Shown here piece by piece: positions 52,999-62,383 of a stretch of DNA of 64,000 bases. The stretch's first letter is position 1; each line of letters begins with the position of its first letter. The position numbers and the translations under genes are program-made. Below the pieces are notes generated by a model. The model ran no database searches. It was not told the DNA's origin and worked only from the letters and a program-made list of their open reading frames with translations. Source of the DNA: Janibacter sp. A1S7 (GTDB lineage Bacteria; Actinomycetota; Actinomycetes; Actinomycetales; Dermatophilaceae); the NCBI RefSeq assembly GCF_037198315.1, contig NZ_CP144913.1, positions 2,170,001 through 2,234,000 of the forward strand, written 5' to 3'.

Positions 52999-53856
52999 GT
53001 GCTCGCCAACTACCTCATCGGACTGCGCGAAGGCCTCGAAGCCGCGCTCGTGGTCAGCATTCTGGTGGCCTACCTGGTCAAGTCCGGTCGTCGTCACCTG
53101 CTGCCGCGCATCTGGGCGGGAGTCGGGCTCGCCGTCGCGATCAGCCTCGCCTTCGGGGCCCTGCTCACCTTCGGGCCGCGGGGGCTGACCTTCCGGGCCC
53201 AGGAGCTCATCGGCGGCAGCCTGTCGATCATCGCGGTCGGCTTCGTCACCTGGATGATCTTCTGGATGGCCCGCACCGCGCGCGGACTGGCCGGCGAGTT
53301 GCGCGGCCGGATCGACCACGCCGCCGACGACGGCAGCGCCTGGGGCCTGGTCCTCATCGCCGTGCTCGCGGTGGGCCGCGAGGGTCTGGAGACCGCCCTC
53401 TTCCTCTGGGCCACCTCCCGCGCGGTCGGTTCCGGCGCCGGGTCGGCGTGGACACCGCTGCTGGGCGCCGCTGCGGGCCTGGGGACCGCCATCGCCCTGG
53501 GCTGGCTGATCTACCGCGGCGCGATCTCGATCAACCTCACCCGATTCTTCACCTGGACCGGTGTCCTGCTGGTCCTCGTCGCCGCGGGTGTCCTGTCCTA
53601 CGGCATCCACGACCTGCAGGAGGCCCGATTCCTGCCCGGCCTGGACACCGTGGCCTTCGACGTCTCCGACGTCATCGACCCGAACACCTGGTACGCGACG
53701 CTGCTGAAGGGGATCTTCAACTTCACCCCGAGGACGACCGTCCTGCAGGCGGTCGCGTGGGTCCTCTACGTGGTCCCCGTCCTCACCCTCTTCGTCCTCG
53801 GCACCCGCCGACGGGCCCCCCGCCCTTCGCCCGCCACCCCCGTCACCACCGCCTAG
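52999..53856 (+). CDS. efeU: Iron permease EfeU (FTR1 family)
   Basis: This 285-residue membrane protein with seven helices has the two REGLE iron-binding motifs: LIGLREGLEAALVV in helix 1 and AVGREGLETALFLW in helix 4. It transports ferric iron across the membrane in the EfeUOB system. It starts at GTG 52999 behind the iron box. The gene follows tRNA-Gly by 65 nt and precedes efeO by 16 nt. Confidence 0.95.
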   Translation: MLANYLIGLREGLEAALVVSILVAYLVKSGRRHLLPRIWAGVGLAVAISLAFGALLTFGPRGLTFRAQELIGGSLSIIAVGFVTWMIFWMARTARGLAGELRGRIDHAADDGSAWGLVLIAVLAVGREGLETALFLWATSRAVGSGAGSAWTPLLGAAAGLGTAIALGWLIYRGAISINLTRFFTWTGVLLVLVAAGVLSYGIHDLQEARFLPGLDTVAFDVSDVIDPNTWYATLLKGIFNFTPRTTVLQAVAWVLYVVPVLTLFVLGTRRRAPRPSPATPVTTA

Positions 53857-53872
53857 AAAGCACCCTCGACAG

Positions 53873-55042
53873 ATGAACCTGCGACACCTCACCACCGGCG
53901 CATCCGCTGCACTGCTCATCCCCGCCCTGGCTGCCTGCACCAGCAACTCGGCTCCGACCGGCGACAAAGGGGGCGACGCCCGGGCCATCTCCGTCACCTC
54001 CACGCAGGACGCCTGCGAGGTCTCCTCCACCCAGGTGCCGGCCGGCACGCTGACCTTCGACGTGACCAACGAGGGTTCTCAGGTCACGGAGTTCTACCTC
54101 CTCGGCGAGGACGGGCTGCGCATCGTCGGCGAGGTGGAGAACATCGGCCCGCAGCTCTCCCGCGAACTCGTGGTCAACGTGCCTGCCGGCACCTACACGA
54201 CGGCTTGCAAGCCGGGCATGCGGGGCGAGGGCATCCGGGCGGACTTCACCGTCGCGACGTCCGACGACGCCGAGGTCCCGGTGTCCGACCAGGCCAGCGT
54301 CACGCAGGCGGAGGACAACTACGCCGCCTACGTGCAGGACCAGTCCGACCAGCTGCTGACCAGGACGCAGGAGTTCGTCGAGCTCTACAAGGCCGGCAAG
54401 GACGACGAGGCCAGGGAGCTGTACCCGCGGGCACGCGTGCACTGGGAGCGCATCGAGACCGTCGCCGAGTCCTTCGGTGACATCGACCCGAAGCTGGATG
54501 CCCGCGAGGCCGACCTCGAGGAGGGCCAGAAGTGGACCGGCTGGCACCGCATCGAGAAGGACCTGTGGCCGCAGGACGCGCAGGACTACACCCCGCTGAC
54601 CGATGATGAGCGCGCCACCGTCGCCGACGACCTGCTGGAGACCACCACGATGCTGGACACCCGCCTGCAGGACATGACCTTCACCATCGACCAGATCTCC
54701 AACGGGTCGATCGGCCTGCTCGAGGAGGTGGCCATGGGCAAGATCACCGGCGAGGAGGAGATCTGGTCCCACACCGACCTGTGGGACTTCCAGGCGAATG
54801 TCGACGGGGCCCGCGTGGCCTACGAAGGGGTGCGGCCCGTTCTCCTGACCACGGACGAGCAGTTGGCCACCGAGCTGGACAGACGCTTCGAGGCACTGCA
54901 GGAGGAGCTCGACCGGCACCGCACGGGGAAGGACGGCTTCGTCTCCTACACCGAGCTGTCCGATTCCGATGTGCAGGCACTCGCTGACGACGTCAGCGCC
55001 CTGTCCGAGCCGCTGTCGAAGCTGACGGGGGCGATCCTGTGA
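53873..55042 (+). CDS. efeO: Iron uptake lipoprotein EfeO
   Basis: This 389-residue protein has a lipoprotein signal (lipobox LAAC, Cys about 22), a cupredoxin-like domain (about 40-125, VTSTQDACEVSSTQVPAGTLTF to YTTACKPGMRGEGI) and a C-terminal imelysin/M75 domain with the HxxE motif GWHRIEKDLW. It binds Fe at the cell surface and hands it to EfeU. It overlaps efeB by 4 nt (GTGA). Confidence 0.94.
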   Translation: MNLRHLTTGASAALLIPALAACTSNSAPTGDKGGDARAISVTSTQDACEVSSTQVPAGTLTFDVTNEGSQVTEFYLLGEDGLRIVGEVENIGPQLSRELVVNVPAGTYTTACKPGMRGEGIRADFTVATSDDAEVPVSDQASVTQAEDNYAAYVQDQSDQLLTRTQEFVELYKAGKDDEARELYPRARVHWERIETVAESFGDIDPKLDAREADLEEGQKWTGWHRIEKDLWPQDAQDYTPLTDDERATVADDLLETTTMLDTRLQDMTFTIDQISNGSIGLLEEVAMGKITGEEEIWSHTDLWDFQANVDGARVAYEGVRPVLLTTDEQLATELDRRFEALQEELDRHRTGKDGFVSYTELSDSDVQALADDVSALSEPLSKLTGAIL

Positions 55043-56349
55043 GAGCTCGTCGCACACCCGACGACGAGACCGACGAGCCCCGGAGCACGGGACTTCGGCC
55101 CTCCCGTCGCGCCGCGCTCGTCGGTGGCGGCGGGCTGCTCGCCGGGGTGGGCCTGGCCGGTGGCTTCGCCGCAGGGCGGGCGGTCGCGGACGACAGCACC
55201 GGCGACGACCCGACGGTCTTCGACCTCCATGGCACCCACCAGCCGGGCATCGTGACGCCGGTGCAGGACCGGCTGCACTTCGCCGCCTTCGACGTGACCA
55301 CCGAGTCCCGCGACGAGCTGGTCGAGATGCTCCGGGAGTGGACGAAGGCGGCCGATCGACTCATGCACGGCGACTCCGCGGGGCCCATCGGTCCCACCTC
55401 CGGTGACTACCGCACGCCCCCGGACGACACCGGCGAGGCAATCGGACTGCCCCCGTCCCGGTTGACGCTGACCTTCGGCTTCGGTCCGGGACTGTTCACC
55501 GACGCGGACGGCGTGGACCGCTTCGGTCTGGCCGATCGCCGCCCGGCGCTGCTCGAGCCACTGCCCCATTTCCCCGAGGACGCACTCGACCCCGAGCGCA
55601 GCAACGGCGACCTGTGCATCCAGGCGTGCGCGGATGACCCGCAGGTGGCCGTGCACGCCATCCGCAACCTCGCCAGGATCGGCTTCGGCACCGTCCGGAT
55701 GCGCTGGTCCCAGCTCGGTTTCGGCAAGACGTCGAGCACGACCACCGGGGAGGAGACGCCACGCAACCTCTTCGGTTTCAAGGACGGGACCATGAACATC
55801 ACCGCCGATGAGGACGCGGAGCTCGACGAGCACGTGTGGGTCGGTCCCGACGACGACCCCGACGCCGGCTGGCTGGTCGGCGGCTCCTACCTCGCGGTGC
55901 GCCGGATCAACATGCGCATCGAGACCTGGGACCGTCAGCCCCTGGGCGCCCAGGAGGAGTTCATCGGACGGACCAAGGGTGGCGGCGCACCGTTGTCCGG
56001 AGGCACGGAGCACAGCCAACCCGACTTCGACATGAAGGGATCCACCGGTCCGGTCATGCCCGAGGACTCCCACGTACGGCTGGTGCACCCGTCCCACAAC
56101 GGCGGTTCGCGGATCCTGCGCCGCGGCTACAACTTCGTCGACGGGTCGACGGCTCTGGGCGATCTCGACGCCGGGCTGTTCTTCCTCGCCTACGTGCGCG
56201 ACCCGGACCGGCAGTTCATCCCGATGCAGAACGCCATGGCCAAGAACGACGCGATGATGGAGTACCTGAAGTTCACCGGGTCAGCGCTGTTCGCCGTCCC
56301 GCCGGGCACCCGGAAGGGCGAGTACATCGGGCAGGCCCTCTTCACCTGA
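55039..56349 (+). CDS. efeB: Deferrochelatase/Dyp-type peroxidase EfeB
   Basis: This 436-residue heme enzyme has a Tat signal (RPSRRAALVGGGGLLAG) and a Dyp-type peroxidase fold. GFKDGT carries the GxxDG distal motif, with the proximal His and Arg in SHVRLVHPSHNGG and RILRRGYNFVDG. It oxidises Fe(II) or extracts iron from heme outside the cell and completes the efeUOB operon. GTG 55039 overlaps efeO. It is exported folded through Tat, as usual for this family. Confidence 0.94.
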   Translation: MRARRTPDDETDEPRSTGLRPSRRAALVGGGGLLAGVGLAGGFAAGRAVADDSTGDDPTVFDLHGTHQPGIVTPVQDRLHFAAFDVTTESRDELVEMLREWTKAADRLMHGDSAGPIGPTSGDYRTPPDDTGEAIGLPPSRLTLTFGFGPGLFTDADGVDRFGLADRRPALLEPLPHFPEDALDPERSNGDLCIQACADDPQVAVHAIRNLARIGFGTVRMRWSQLGFGKTSSTTTGEETPRNLFGFKDGTMNITADEDAELDEHVWVGPDDDPDAGWLVGGSYLAVRRINMRIETWDRQPLGAQEEFIGRTKGGGAPLSGGTEHSQPDFDMKGSTGPVMPEDSHVRLVHPSHNGGSRILRRGYNFVDGSTALGDLDAGLFFLAYVRDPDRQFIPMQNAMAKNDAMMEYLKFTGSALFAVPPGTRKGEYIGQALFT

Positions 56350-56458
56350 TCCGACACGGGAGGCAACCCGCGTCCCCCCTCGTGCGTCTGGTTGTACATG
56401 ACGTGGTGCACACGTCGTTCCGCGGGGCACCGCGCCCCCGGCCGAAGGGGAAGAGATC

Positions 56459-57028
56459 ATGGACACTCGTCGTCAGTTCACTCGACTGGGCATCGCGGTC
56501 GTGGCCGCGGCTGCCACCGTCGCCGCCGTACCGGCGGCTGCGCCGGCCACGACCGCCGGTCCGTACTGCGGGATCTGGTGGGGGTCGACGGCCAAGTCCG
56601 CACCCACCCAGACGACCGGAACGCTGGCCGACGTGCGCTCCGGTCGGCACGCCTGCTTCGACCGGCTCGTCCTGGACGTCGACGACGTCCCGGGCGCCCC
56701 GGGGTACAGCGTGCGCTACGTCAACTCGGTGCGCACCGACGGCAGCGGCACCCGGGTCCCGCTGCGCGGAGGCGCCGACCTCCGGGTCGTGCTGCGGGCC
56801 CCGGCCCACACCAACCAGGGCGTGCCCACCTACCGGCCGACCCACCGCAGCAACCTGGTGGACGTGACGAACTACCGGACCTTCCGCCAGGTGGCGTGGG
56901 CGGGCAGCTTCGAGGGGCAGACGACCATCGGGGTGGGAGTGCGGGCACGGCTGCCGTTCCGCACCTTCGTTCTCGACGGCCCCGGTGACGGCGCCCGCCT
57001 GGTCATCGACGTCGCGCACCGCTGGTGA
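56459..57028 (+). CDS. Exported AMIN-like domain protein
   Basis: This 189-residue protein has a signal peptide (LGIAVVAAAATVAAVPAAAPATTAG, cleavage near residue 33). A domain with YCGIWWGSTAK, HACFDRLVLDVDDVPG and a C-terminal LVIDVAHRW follows. This matches the AMIN-like family of secreted actinobacterial proteins with no known role. ATG 56459 is in the family position. There is a 109-nt gap after efeB with no clear terminator, so it could be read from the efe promoter. Confidence 0.75.
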   Translation: MDTRRQFTRLGIAVVAAAATVAAVPAAAPATTAGPYCGIWWGSTAKSAPTQTTGTLADVRSGRHACFDRLVLDVDDVPGAPGYSVRYVNSVRTDGSGTRVPLRGGADLRVVLRAPAHTNQGVPTYRPTHRSNLVDVTNYRTFRQVAWAGSFEGQTTIGVGVRARLPFRTFVLDGPGDGARLVIDVAHRW

Positions 57029-57067
57029 GCGGGGCCGCCATCGTCGGAAGGGTCGCTCCCCCGAGCG

Positions 57068-58019
57068 CTACCCGGTCGGATCCGACGAGCTGCCCGAGGT
57101 GCTCGACCCGAAGACGGTCCGCCAGTCGTGCGCGATGCTGACGATGGTCCACCCCTGGCGAGCACCCACGTGCGTGATCGGCTCCGAATCAGCCACGGTC
57201 TCGCCGGTGCTGACGTAGTCGAACTCACGATCTTTGTCGTCGTGGTCGACCAGGAGAGCCAGAGTGGGCCCATCGCCGGCCGCGGCCCACTCGAGCATCT
57301 CGCGGTCACCGGCCGAGTTGCCCGCCGCAAGGATCGGTCGGCGCCCCAGTTGCGTCTGGATGTTGGTGACCTTGTTCGCCCCCTCGTTCGCCCCGGCGAG
57401 CAGCCGAGCCGTGCGCCTGAGGCCGGGGCCCGTCCCGTCCGCCGACGTCGGGATGAAGTCGTAGGCGATGAGGCTGCCGACGACGTTCTGCGGCGGGACG
57501 CCGTAGACGTCATTGCTGACCGCTCGGAGGAACTCCGTGCCCCCCGCCGGTGACGATGCACACGGTGAACCCCCGGCGGCGCAGCTCCGACATGAGTTCG
57601 TGCATCGGCAGGTAGGTGTTCGATCGCAGCGGTCGTCCCAGACTCCGATGATGCGCACGGGCGAGGAACTCGCGGACCCGCGCAGTGAAGTCCTCGGGGC
57701 CCTGCCCCTCGAAGAGGCGAGTGAGCGCGTACGCGATCCGCTCCAGGCCCATCTCACCGATCGCCTCTCGGTCCTGGGCCAACAGCGCCGCGAACTCCGG
57801 CACCGTCGCCAGGCTCGGCTCCGAGAGCACAGCAGTCCTGAGCGCGTCGACGAAGAACTCGTACTGGACGTACGTCGGGCGCTCGCACCACAGCGTGCCG
57901 TCGTTGTCGAAGCAGGCGAGGCGCTGCTCACGCGGAACCGACTCGGCTGCGTCGAGGAAGGTCACGACGGCGTCGCGGGCAGGGCCGGGCCGCCACGAAG
58001 GCAGGATGTCATCACCCAC
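57068..58019 (-). pseudogene. HAD-family phosphatase, frameshifted
   Basis: The first frame (GTG 58019) encodes LACFDNDGTLWCERPTYVQ, the DxDGT nucleophile motif of HAD hydrolases, and continues to FTVCIVTGGG. The expected continuation TEFLRAVSNDVYGVPPQNVVG, then RRPILAAGNSAGDREMLEW (HAD motif 4), is in another frame down to the stop at 57068. The break falls in a run of six C on the plus strand (57540-57545); removal of one base restores a protein of about 316 residues. It is either a sequencing error or a true pseudogene. The gene overlaps the FGE gene by 8 nt. Confidence 0.85.
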
Positions 58020-58953
58020 GGTCGGATCCGTCCGGGGCGGACCTGCTGACGCACCGGAACCCGACGTGGCTCATGCCGGTGTCGATGGCTTGGGGCCGGC
58101 GTGCGGCCGGCCGATACCGCAGGCAGTACGAATCGGCGCACAGGTGGGAGCCGCCCTTGAGCACCTTGCGTCCGACGCGGAACTGCGGCTGCGCCGGGTC
58201 GTAGCTCGACTCGACATCGCTTCCCCGCGGGTCCTCGGGTGCACAACATGACGAGCCGGCGTCGTCGGGATGCGTCGTGCTCCACCAGTCGTCGGTCCAC
58301 TCCCAGACGTTGCCGGCCGCGTCGTACAGGCCGAACCCGTTGGGCGGAAAGCTGCCGACCGGGGCAGTCCGCAGGAAGCCGCTCTCCCCGCTGCTGCGCC
58401 AGGGGAAGTCGGGGCCGTCCCAGATGTTCGCCATCAGTCGGCCCCCCGGTCGGGGCTCGTCTCCCCAGGTGTAGGCAGCGCCGTCGAGTCCGCCGCGGGC
58501 GGCGTACTCCCACTCGGCTTCTGTCGGGAGCGAAGTACCGGCCCATGCTGCATAGGCCGTGGCGTCCTCATGGGCGATGTGGACGACCGGATGGTCCAGC
58601 CGTAGGTCGATCGTGCTCTTCGGACCATTCGGGTGCTTCCAGCACGCGCCCGGCTTCCAGCGCCACCACTGGCTGAGGTGACGCAGGTCGACCGGCCCGG
58701 ATGTCGGGGTGAACACCATCGACCCGGGGCGCAGGTTCGCTGCTGGAGCACCAGGGTAGTCGGCCGGGTCGAGCTCCCGCTCGGCGACGGTGACGTAGCC
58801 GGTGGCGTCCACGAACCGGGCGAACTCTGCATTGGTCACCTGGGTCGCGTCGATCGAGAACGCGCCGACGCGCACGTGGTGGACGGGGCCTTCTTCCGGG
58901 TAGTGGTCATCCGACCCCATCCGGAAGAGGCCCCCTGGCAGGTCGATCATCAC
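58012..58953 (-). CDS. Formylglycine-generating enzyme (SUMF1 family)
   Basis: This 313-residue protein has the FGE fold: IDLPGGLFRMGSDD at the start, VTNAEFARFVDATGY, SLPTEAEWEYAARGG, GLYDAAGNVWEWTDDWW, and the active-site segment GGSHLCADSYCLRYR with the two copper-binding cysteines (about 272 and 277). FGE converts the sulfatase active-site Cys to formylglycine. It lies one base after the sulfatase stop, clearly its partner. GTG 58953 or ATG 58950 may be the start. Confidence 0.94.
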   Translation of the reverse strand: MMIDLPGGLFRMGSDDHYPEEGPVHHVRVGAFSIDATQVTNAEFARFVDATGYVTVAERELDPADYPGAPAANLRPGSMVFTPTSGPVDLRHLSQWWRWKPGACWKHPNGPKSTIDLRLDHPVVHIAHEDATAYAAWAGTSLPTEAEWEYAARGGLDGAAYTWGDEPRPGGRLMANIWDGPDFPWRSSGESGFLRTAPVGSFPPNGFGLYDAAGNVWEWTDDWWSTTHPDDAGSSCCAPEDPRGSDVESSYDPAQPQFRVGRKVLKGGSHLCADSYCLRYRPAARRPQAIDTGMSHVGFRCVSRSAPDGSDRG

Positions 58954-58954
58954 G

Positions 58955-60454
58955 TCAACTGCTCGGGGCCCCGGCCTTGAGCTTCTCCATCACCTTGTCG
59001 ATGTTGAAACTCGCCGGCTCCTGCCGGGCCGGGAACTCGGCCAGGCTGCTGATCATCTGCGCCACATAGGTCTGTGCCGGGACGAAGGTCCAGACGTGGT
59101 CGAGAACCCAGTCGTAGTAGGTGTTGGAGGTGATGTCGGCGCGCTCGTACGGATCCGTCTTGAGGTTGAACAGCTTGGGGAAGCGCAATTCGGTGAACGG
59201 CTCCGCCCAGATGCCGAGTGTCCCCGTCGCTCGTTGCTCGAGGAAGACGAACTTCCAGTTGTCGTAGCGCAAGGCCATGAGGTCGCCGTCGTCCGAGACG
59301 TAGAAGAAGTGCTGTCTCGGGCTCTGCTCCACCCGACCGGTGAGGTAGTCGAGCTGGTTGTGCCCATCGAGGTGGACCGTGTAGCTGCGCCCGGCCAGCT
59401 CGGTGCCTCGCGTGAGGCGCTCGGCGATGTCGGTGTCGCCAGCCGCGGCGAGTAGCGTGACGAACCAGTCATTGTGGCTGACGATCCCGTTGAGCACCTC
59501 CCCCGCCGGAATGTGCCCCGGCCACCGCACCATCGCCGGCACCCGGAAGGCACCCTCCCAGTTGGAGTTCTTCTCGTTGCGGAAGGGCGTCATGCCGGCG
59601 TCCGGCCAGCTGTTCATGTGCGGGCCGTTGTCGGTGGAGTACATGACGATGGTGTTCTCGGCCAAGCCGTTGTCGTCCAGGAAGTCGAGCACCGACCCGA
59701 CGAGGTCGTCGTGGTCGCACATCGTGTCGTGGTACTCCGACTGCCACCTCCCGGCCCTGCCCCGGCTACCGTCCTTGATGTGCGTGCGGAAGTGCATGTG
59801 TGTCGTGTTGAGCCACAGGAAGAAGGGGGTGTCGCTGTCCTTTGCGTCGGTCATGAACCGCAGCGCCTCGGGCACGACCTCGTCGTCGATGGTCTTCATC
59901 CGCTCCCTGGTCAGGGGGCCGGTGTCCTCGACGCGCTGTGATCCGTCGGCGTTCGCCCAGGAATGGATGACGCCGCGAGGACCGAAGTTCTTCCGGAAGT
60001 TGGGGAACTCGTCCTCCGACGGGTAGTCGTCGAGTTCCGGCTCCTCCTCGGCGTTGAGGTGGTAGAGGTTGCCGAAGAACTCGTCGAAGCCATGGGCCGT
60101 CGGGAGGAACTCGTCCCGGTCGCCGAAGTGGTTCTTGCCGAACTGGCCGGTCGTGTAGCCCAACGACTTCAATGCCGTGGCGATCGTCGGGTCCTCCGCC
60201 CGCAACCCGATGTCCGCGCCCGGCATGCCGACCTTGGTCAGTCCTGTGCGATAGGGGTTCTGTCCGGTGATGAATGCCGCACGACCGGCCGTGCAACTCT
60301 GCTCTCCGTAGTAGTCGGTGAACCGCACGCCCTCGGTGGCCACTCGGTCGATGTTCGGCGTGCGATATCCCATGAGTCCGTCGGAGTAGCAACTGAGGTT
60401 GCTGATTCCGATGTCGTCGCCCCAGATGATCAGGATGTTCGGTTGATCGACCAT
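58955..60454 (-). CDS. Type I arylsulfatase
   Basis: This 499-residue cytoplasmic sulfatase (no signal peptide) has metal-binding WGDDIGISNLSCYS, the FGly motif CTAGR (Cys54 in QSCTAGRAAFITG), GKNHFGD and STDNGPHMNSWPDAG. Cys54 is the target of the FGE encoded next. ATG 60454 is chosen because CGGAGA lies upstream and the family starts QPNILIIWGDD; an earlier start would add a Pro/Ser-rich leader. Substrate specificity cannot be derived. The absence of a signal peptide, with FGE in the same operon, suggests cytoplasmic maturation. Confidence 0.94.
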   Translation of the reverse strand: MVDQPNILIIWGDDIGISNLSCYSDGLMGYRTPNIDRVATEGVRFTDYYGEQSCTAGRAAFITGQNPYRTGLTKVGMPGADIGLRAEDPTIATALKSLGYTTGQFGKNHFGDRDEFLPTAHGFDEFFGNLYHLNAEEEPELDDYPSEDEFPNFRKNFGPRGVIHSWANADGSQRVEDTGPLTRERMKTIDDEVVPEALRFMTDAKDSDTPFFLWLNTTHMHFRTHIKDGSRGRAGRWQSEYHDTMCDHDDLVGSVLDFLDDNGLAENTIVMYSTDNGPHMNSWPDAGMTPFRNEKNSNWEGAFRVPAMVRWPGHIPAGEVLNGIVSHNDWFVTLLAAAGDTDIAERLTRGTELAGRSYTVHLDGHNQLDYLTGRVEQSPRQHFFYVSDDGDLMALRYDNWKFVFLEQRATGTLGIWAEPFTELRFPKLFNLKTDPYERADITSNTYYDWVLDHVWTFVPAQTYVAQMISSLAEFPARQEPASFNIDKVMEKLKAGAPSS

Positions 60455-60516
60455 GTTCGTCTCCGATGTCGGGTTCTGCGGTGATGGTGCCAGCGGGCGT
60501 GGAACGTTCCGGGAAG

Positions 60517-61323
60517 TCACTGATCGGTGTCACACGGTGCACTGATGGCCGGGCTGGCGGACGCGGTCATCGCATCCGCGGTCTCCTCGATGAGTTGTGG
60601 CGTCACGCGCCCGCCACCCGGGGCGAACGGATCCGCCAAGGTCACCACGATGAGCAGCAGGACCACCGTGAAGACGCTCGACATCGACACCAGAAAGGCC
60701 TGCGCGTGACGTCTCGCGGGCAGGGTCACGGCAAAGATGAGCATGACCACACTCGCTCCGCCTCCGATGAGCAGCACCCACAGCATCGGCGGAACCGTCG
60801 TCTCCGCTGCCACGAGTCGGATCTCCCGCGCGGTGGAGATGTTGCCGATCTGCGAGGCAAGGTTGGTCGCCGAGGCCGCGTGCAGTGCACCCGCCGCGGG
60901 CTCGTCCTCCTCGCCGAGGGAGAGGACGAGGGCGAGGTAGGTCGCATCCACCTTCGGCGACCCCACCGAGTCGTCCACCAACGAAGGCCAGTCGTGCGCC
61001 GGGACCGAGCGGGCATAGCAGATGAGCGCCCGTTGGATCCCGGGCTGCGCCTCGGGAAAGAGCTCTGCCTGGTTGTACGCCGTGCCGATCGAGGTTGCCT
61101 CGGCACCGACTGCCTGACGGGCATCGGCGAACTGCCCGAAGAGGAAGAGCACCGAGAAGCCGACGACGACACCGTAGGCGGTGGCGATGTAGGACAGGGT
61201 CGACGCCCACGAGTTGACGTGCACCTCCTTGTCGCCGAGACGCCGGCGCACGAGCAGGGACAGCCCGAAGGTCACGACGAACGCGACGAGCAGGATCAGC
61301 GCGTTGCCCGCGAAGGTGGCCAT
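60517..61323 (-). CDS. DUF4239-like membrane protein
   Basis: This 268-residue protein has two N-terminal transmembrane helices (ALILLVAFVVTFGLSLLV, TAYGVVVGFSVLFLFGQF), a soluble helical middle with EATSIGTAYNQAELFPEAQ, and two C-terminal helices. This is the DUF4239 pattern. No function is known; the family is often near sulfatase and AI-2E-like genes. It starts at ATG 61323 and precedes the sulfatase gene by 62 nt. Confidence 0.8.
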   Translation of the reverse strand: MATFAGNALILLVAFVVTFGLSLLVRRRLGDKEVHVNSWASTLSYIATAYGVVVGFSVLFLFGQFADARQAVGAEATSIGTAYNQAELFPEAQPGIQRALICYARSVPAHDWPSLVDDSVGSPKVDATYLALVLSLGEEDEPAAGALHAASATNLASQIGNISTAREIRLVAAETTVPPMLWVLLIGGGASVVMLIFAVTLPARRHAQAFLVSMSSVFTVVLLLIVVTLADPFAPGGGRVTPQLIEETADAMTASASPAISAPCDTDQ

Positions 61324-61353
61324 TCGCTCAGCACCCCTTTCGGATCCGGTTGC

Positions 61354-61669
61354 TCACGAGGCGAGGATCCGTGCCTTTTGTTCCGCGAACTCCTCGTCGG
61401 TGAGAATTCCCTGCGCCTTGAGGTTGGCCAGCTCGGTCAGCCGGTCGATGATCGCGTCTCCACTGCCCCCTGCCGACGCTGGCGGCGGCGCGGGTGACGC
61501 GGCGGCGGGAGGTGGGGCGTATTCACGCGGCCCGGCCGCCGGCGGGTAGGCCCGTGCGTCCTGGGGCGGCGAAGTGTGCCGCCTGCCGGCGCTGCACTCG
61601 TCCGTTGACTGCGCTGGCGGTCCCCGCGATGACCGCCGTGCGGGCAACGCCTCGAAGTAGTCCCGGCAT
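61354..61669 (-). pseudogene. SHOCT-domain protein, frameshifted
   Basis: From ATG 61669 (AGGAGG upstream) the frame gives PGLLRGVARTAVIAGTASAV and RRQAAHFAA, the family N-terminus, then leaves the frame. The expected Pro-rich middle and the SHOCT domain DAIIDRLTELANLKAQGILT with EEFAEQKARILAS lie in the next frame, ending at 61354. The change occurs at a run of four G on the plus strand (61563-61566); one base fewer restores the protein at about 104 residues. Confidence 0.8.
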
Positions 61670-61712
61670 GGTGTCCTCCTGGTGGATCGGTGGTGGTGGA
61701 TCGATGGGCCGG

Positions 61713-62140
61713 TCAGCCTGCGGACTCCACTGCGTCCAGGGCGTCCAGGAGCAGCTGGGCTCGCTCGCGGCCACCCGGCCGCCCGCGGCGTCGACGGCGG
61801 TCACGAGTCCGCCGGCCCACGTGTTCTCGATGGCGATGAGCAGTCCGCTCATCCCCGGTGCGAGGGCCTCGCCCGCCTGGTCCAGGTCGGAGGTGTCGAA
61901 GAGACCACTCTGCGCGCCCGCGAAGGCCTCGAAGCCGTTGAGGCCCGGATTCACCTCGCTGAGGTCAGCCCGTGTCGCTCGTCCGGAGTCGTCCTTGCGC
62001 ACGGCGGCCACGTCGAGCAACCGGATGAGGCCGCGATCGAGCACTGCGGACAACTCCGTGGCCACGTGGCTCGTGGCAGCGTGCTCGGGAAATTCGATGA
62101 GGAAGAAGTCGAGGGGCCCGAGGGCCGTTTCCTGCGTCAT
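61713..62140 (-). pseudogene. DUF6325-like protein, frameshifted near the 3' end
   Basis: ATG 62140 with AGGAG gives GPLDFFLIEFPE, RGLIRLLDVAAVRKDD, and ENTWAGGLVTAVDAAGGRV, typical of DUF6325 proteins. The family ending (AQLLLDALDAVESAG) appears in a different frame, stopping at 61713. One base is missing near 61757-61765 in a C run. Without correction the frame reads on through the SHOCT gene start. Its function is unknown. Confidence 0.75.
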
Positions 62141-62383
62141 CGATTGCTCCTGGCGTCGTGGGCGAATGAAGGTCGAGCCTCGCACTGCACACGGTCGCCC
62201 GCATCATGCGAGATGGGTGATCACGTCGGCTGCCCCTCACGGGGGTCATGCGTGCCATCGGCTCGCCGGGCTCGTCGAACGGCCCCGGCATCAGCAGGAG
62301 CGTCCAGGTCGTCACGGACCTTCCGCCGCGGTGCTCGACCCTCATCATCGTCTGCCCCACCGAGACCGCGGGAGTCATGCTAA

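Noticed and set aside
62190..62368. Short minus-strand frame with plausible residues (MMRVEHRGGRS, TLLLMPGPFDEP) upstream of the DUF6325 gene
   Set aside because: It has no ribosome site, no family similarity that I recognise, and continues out of frame into the DUF6325 gene. It is too weak to call a gene.
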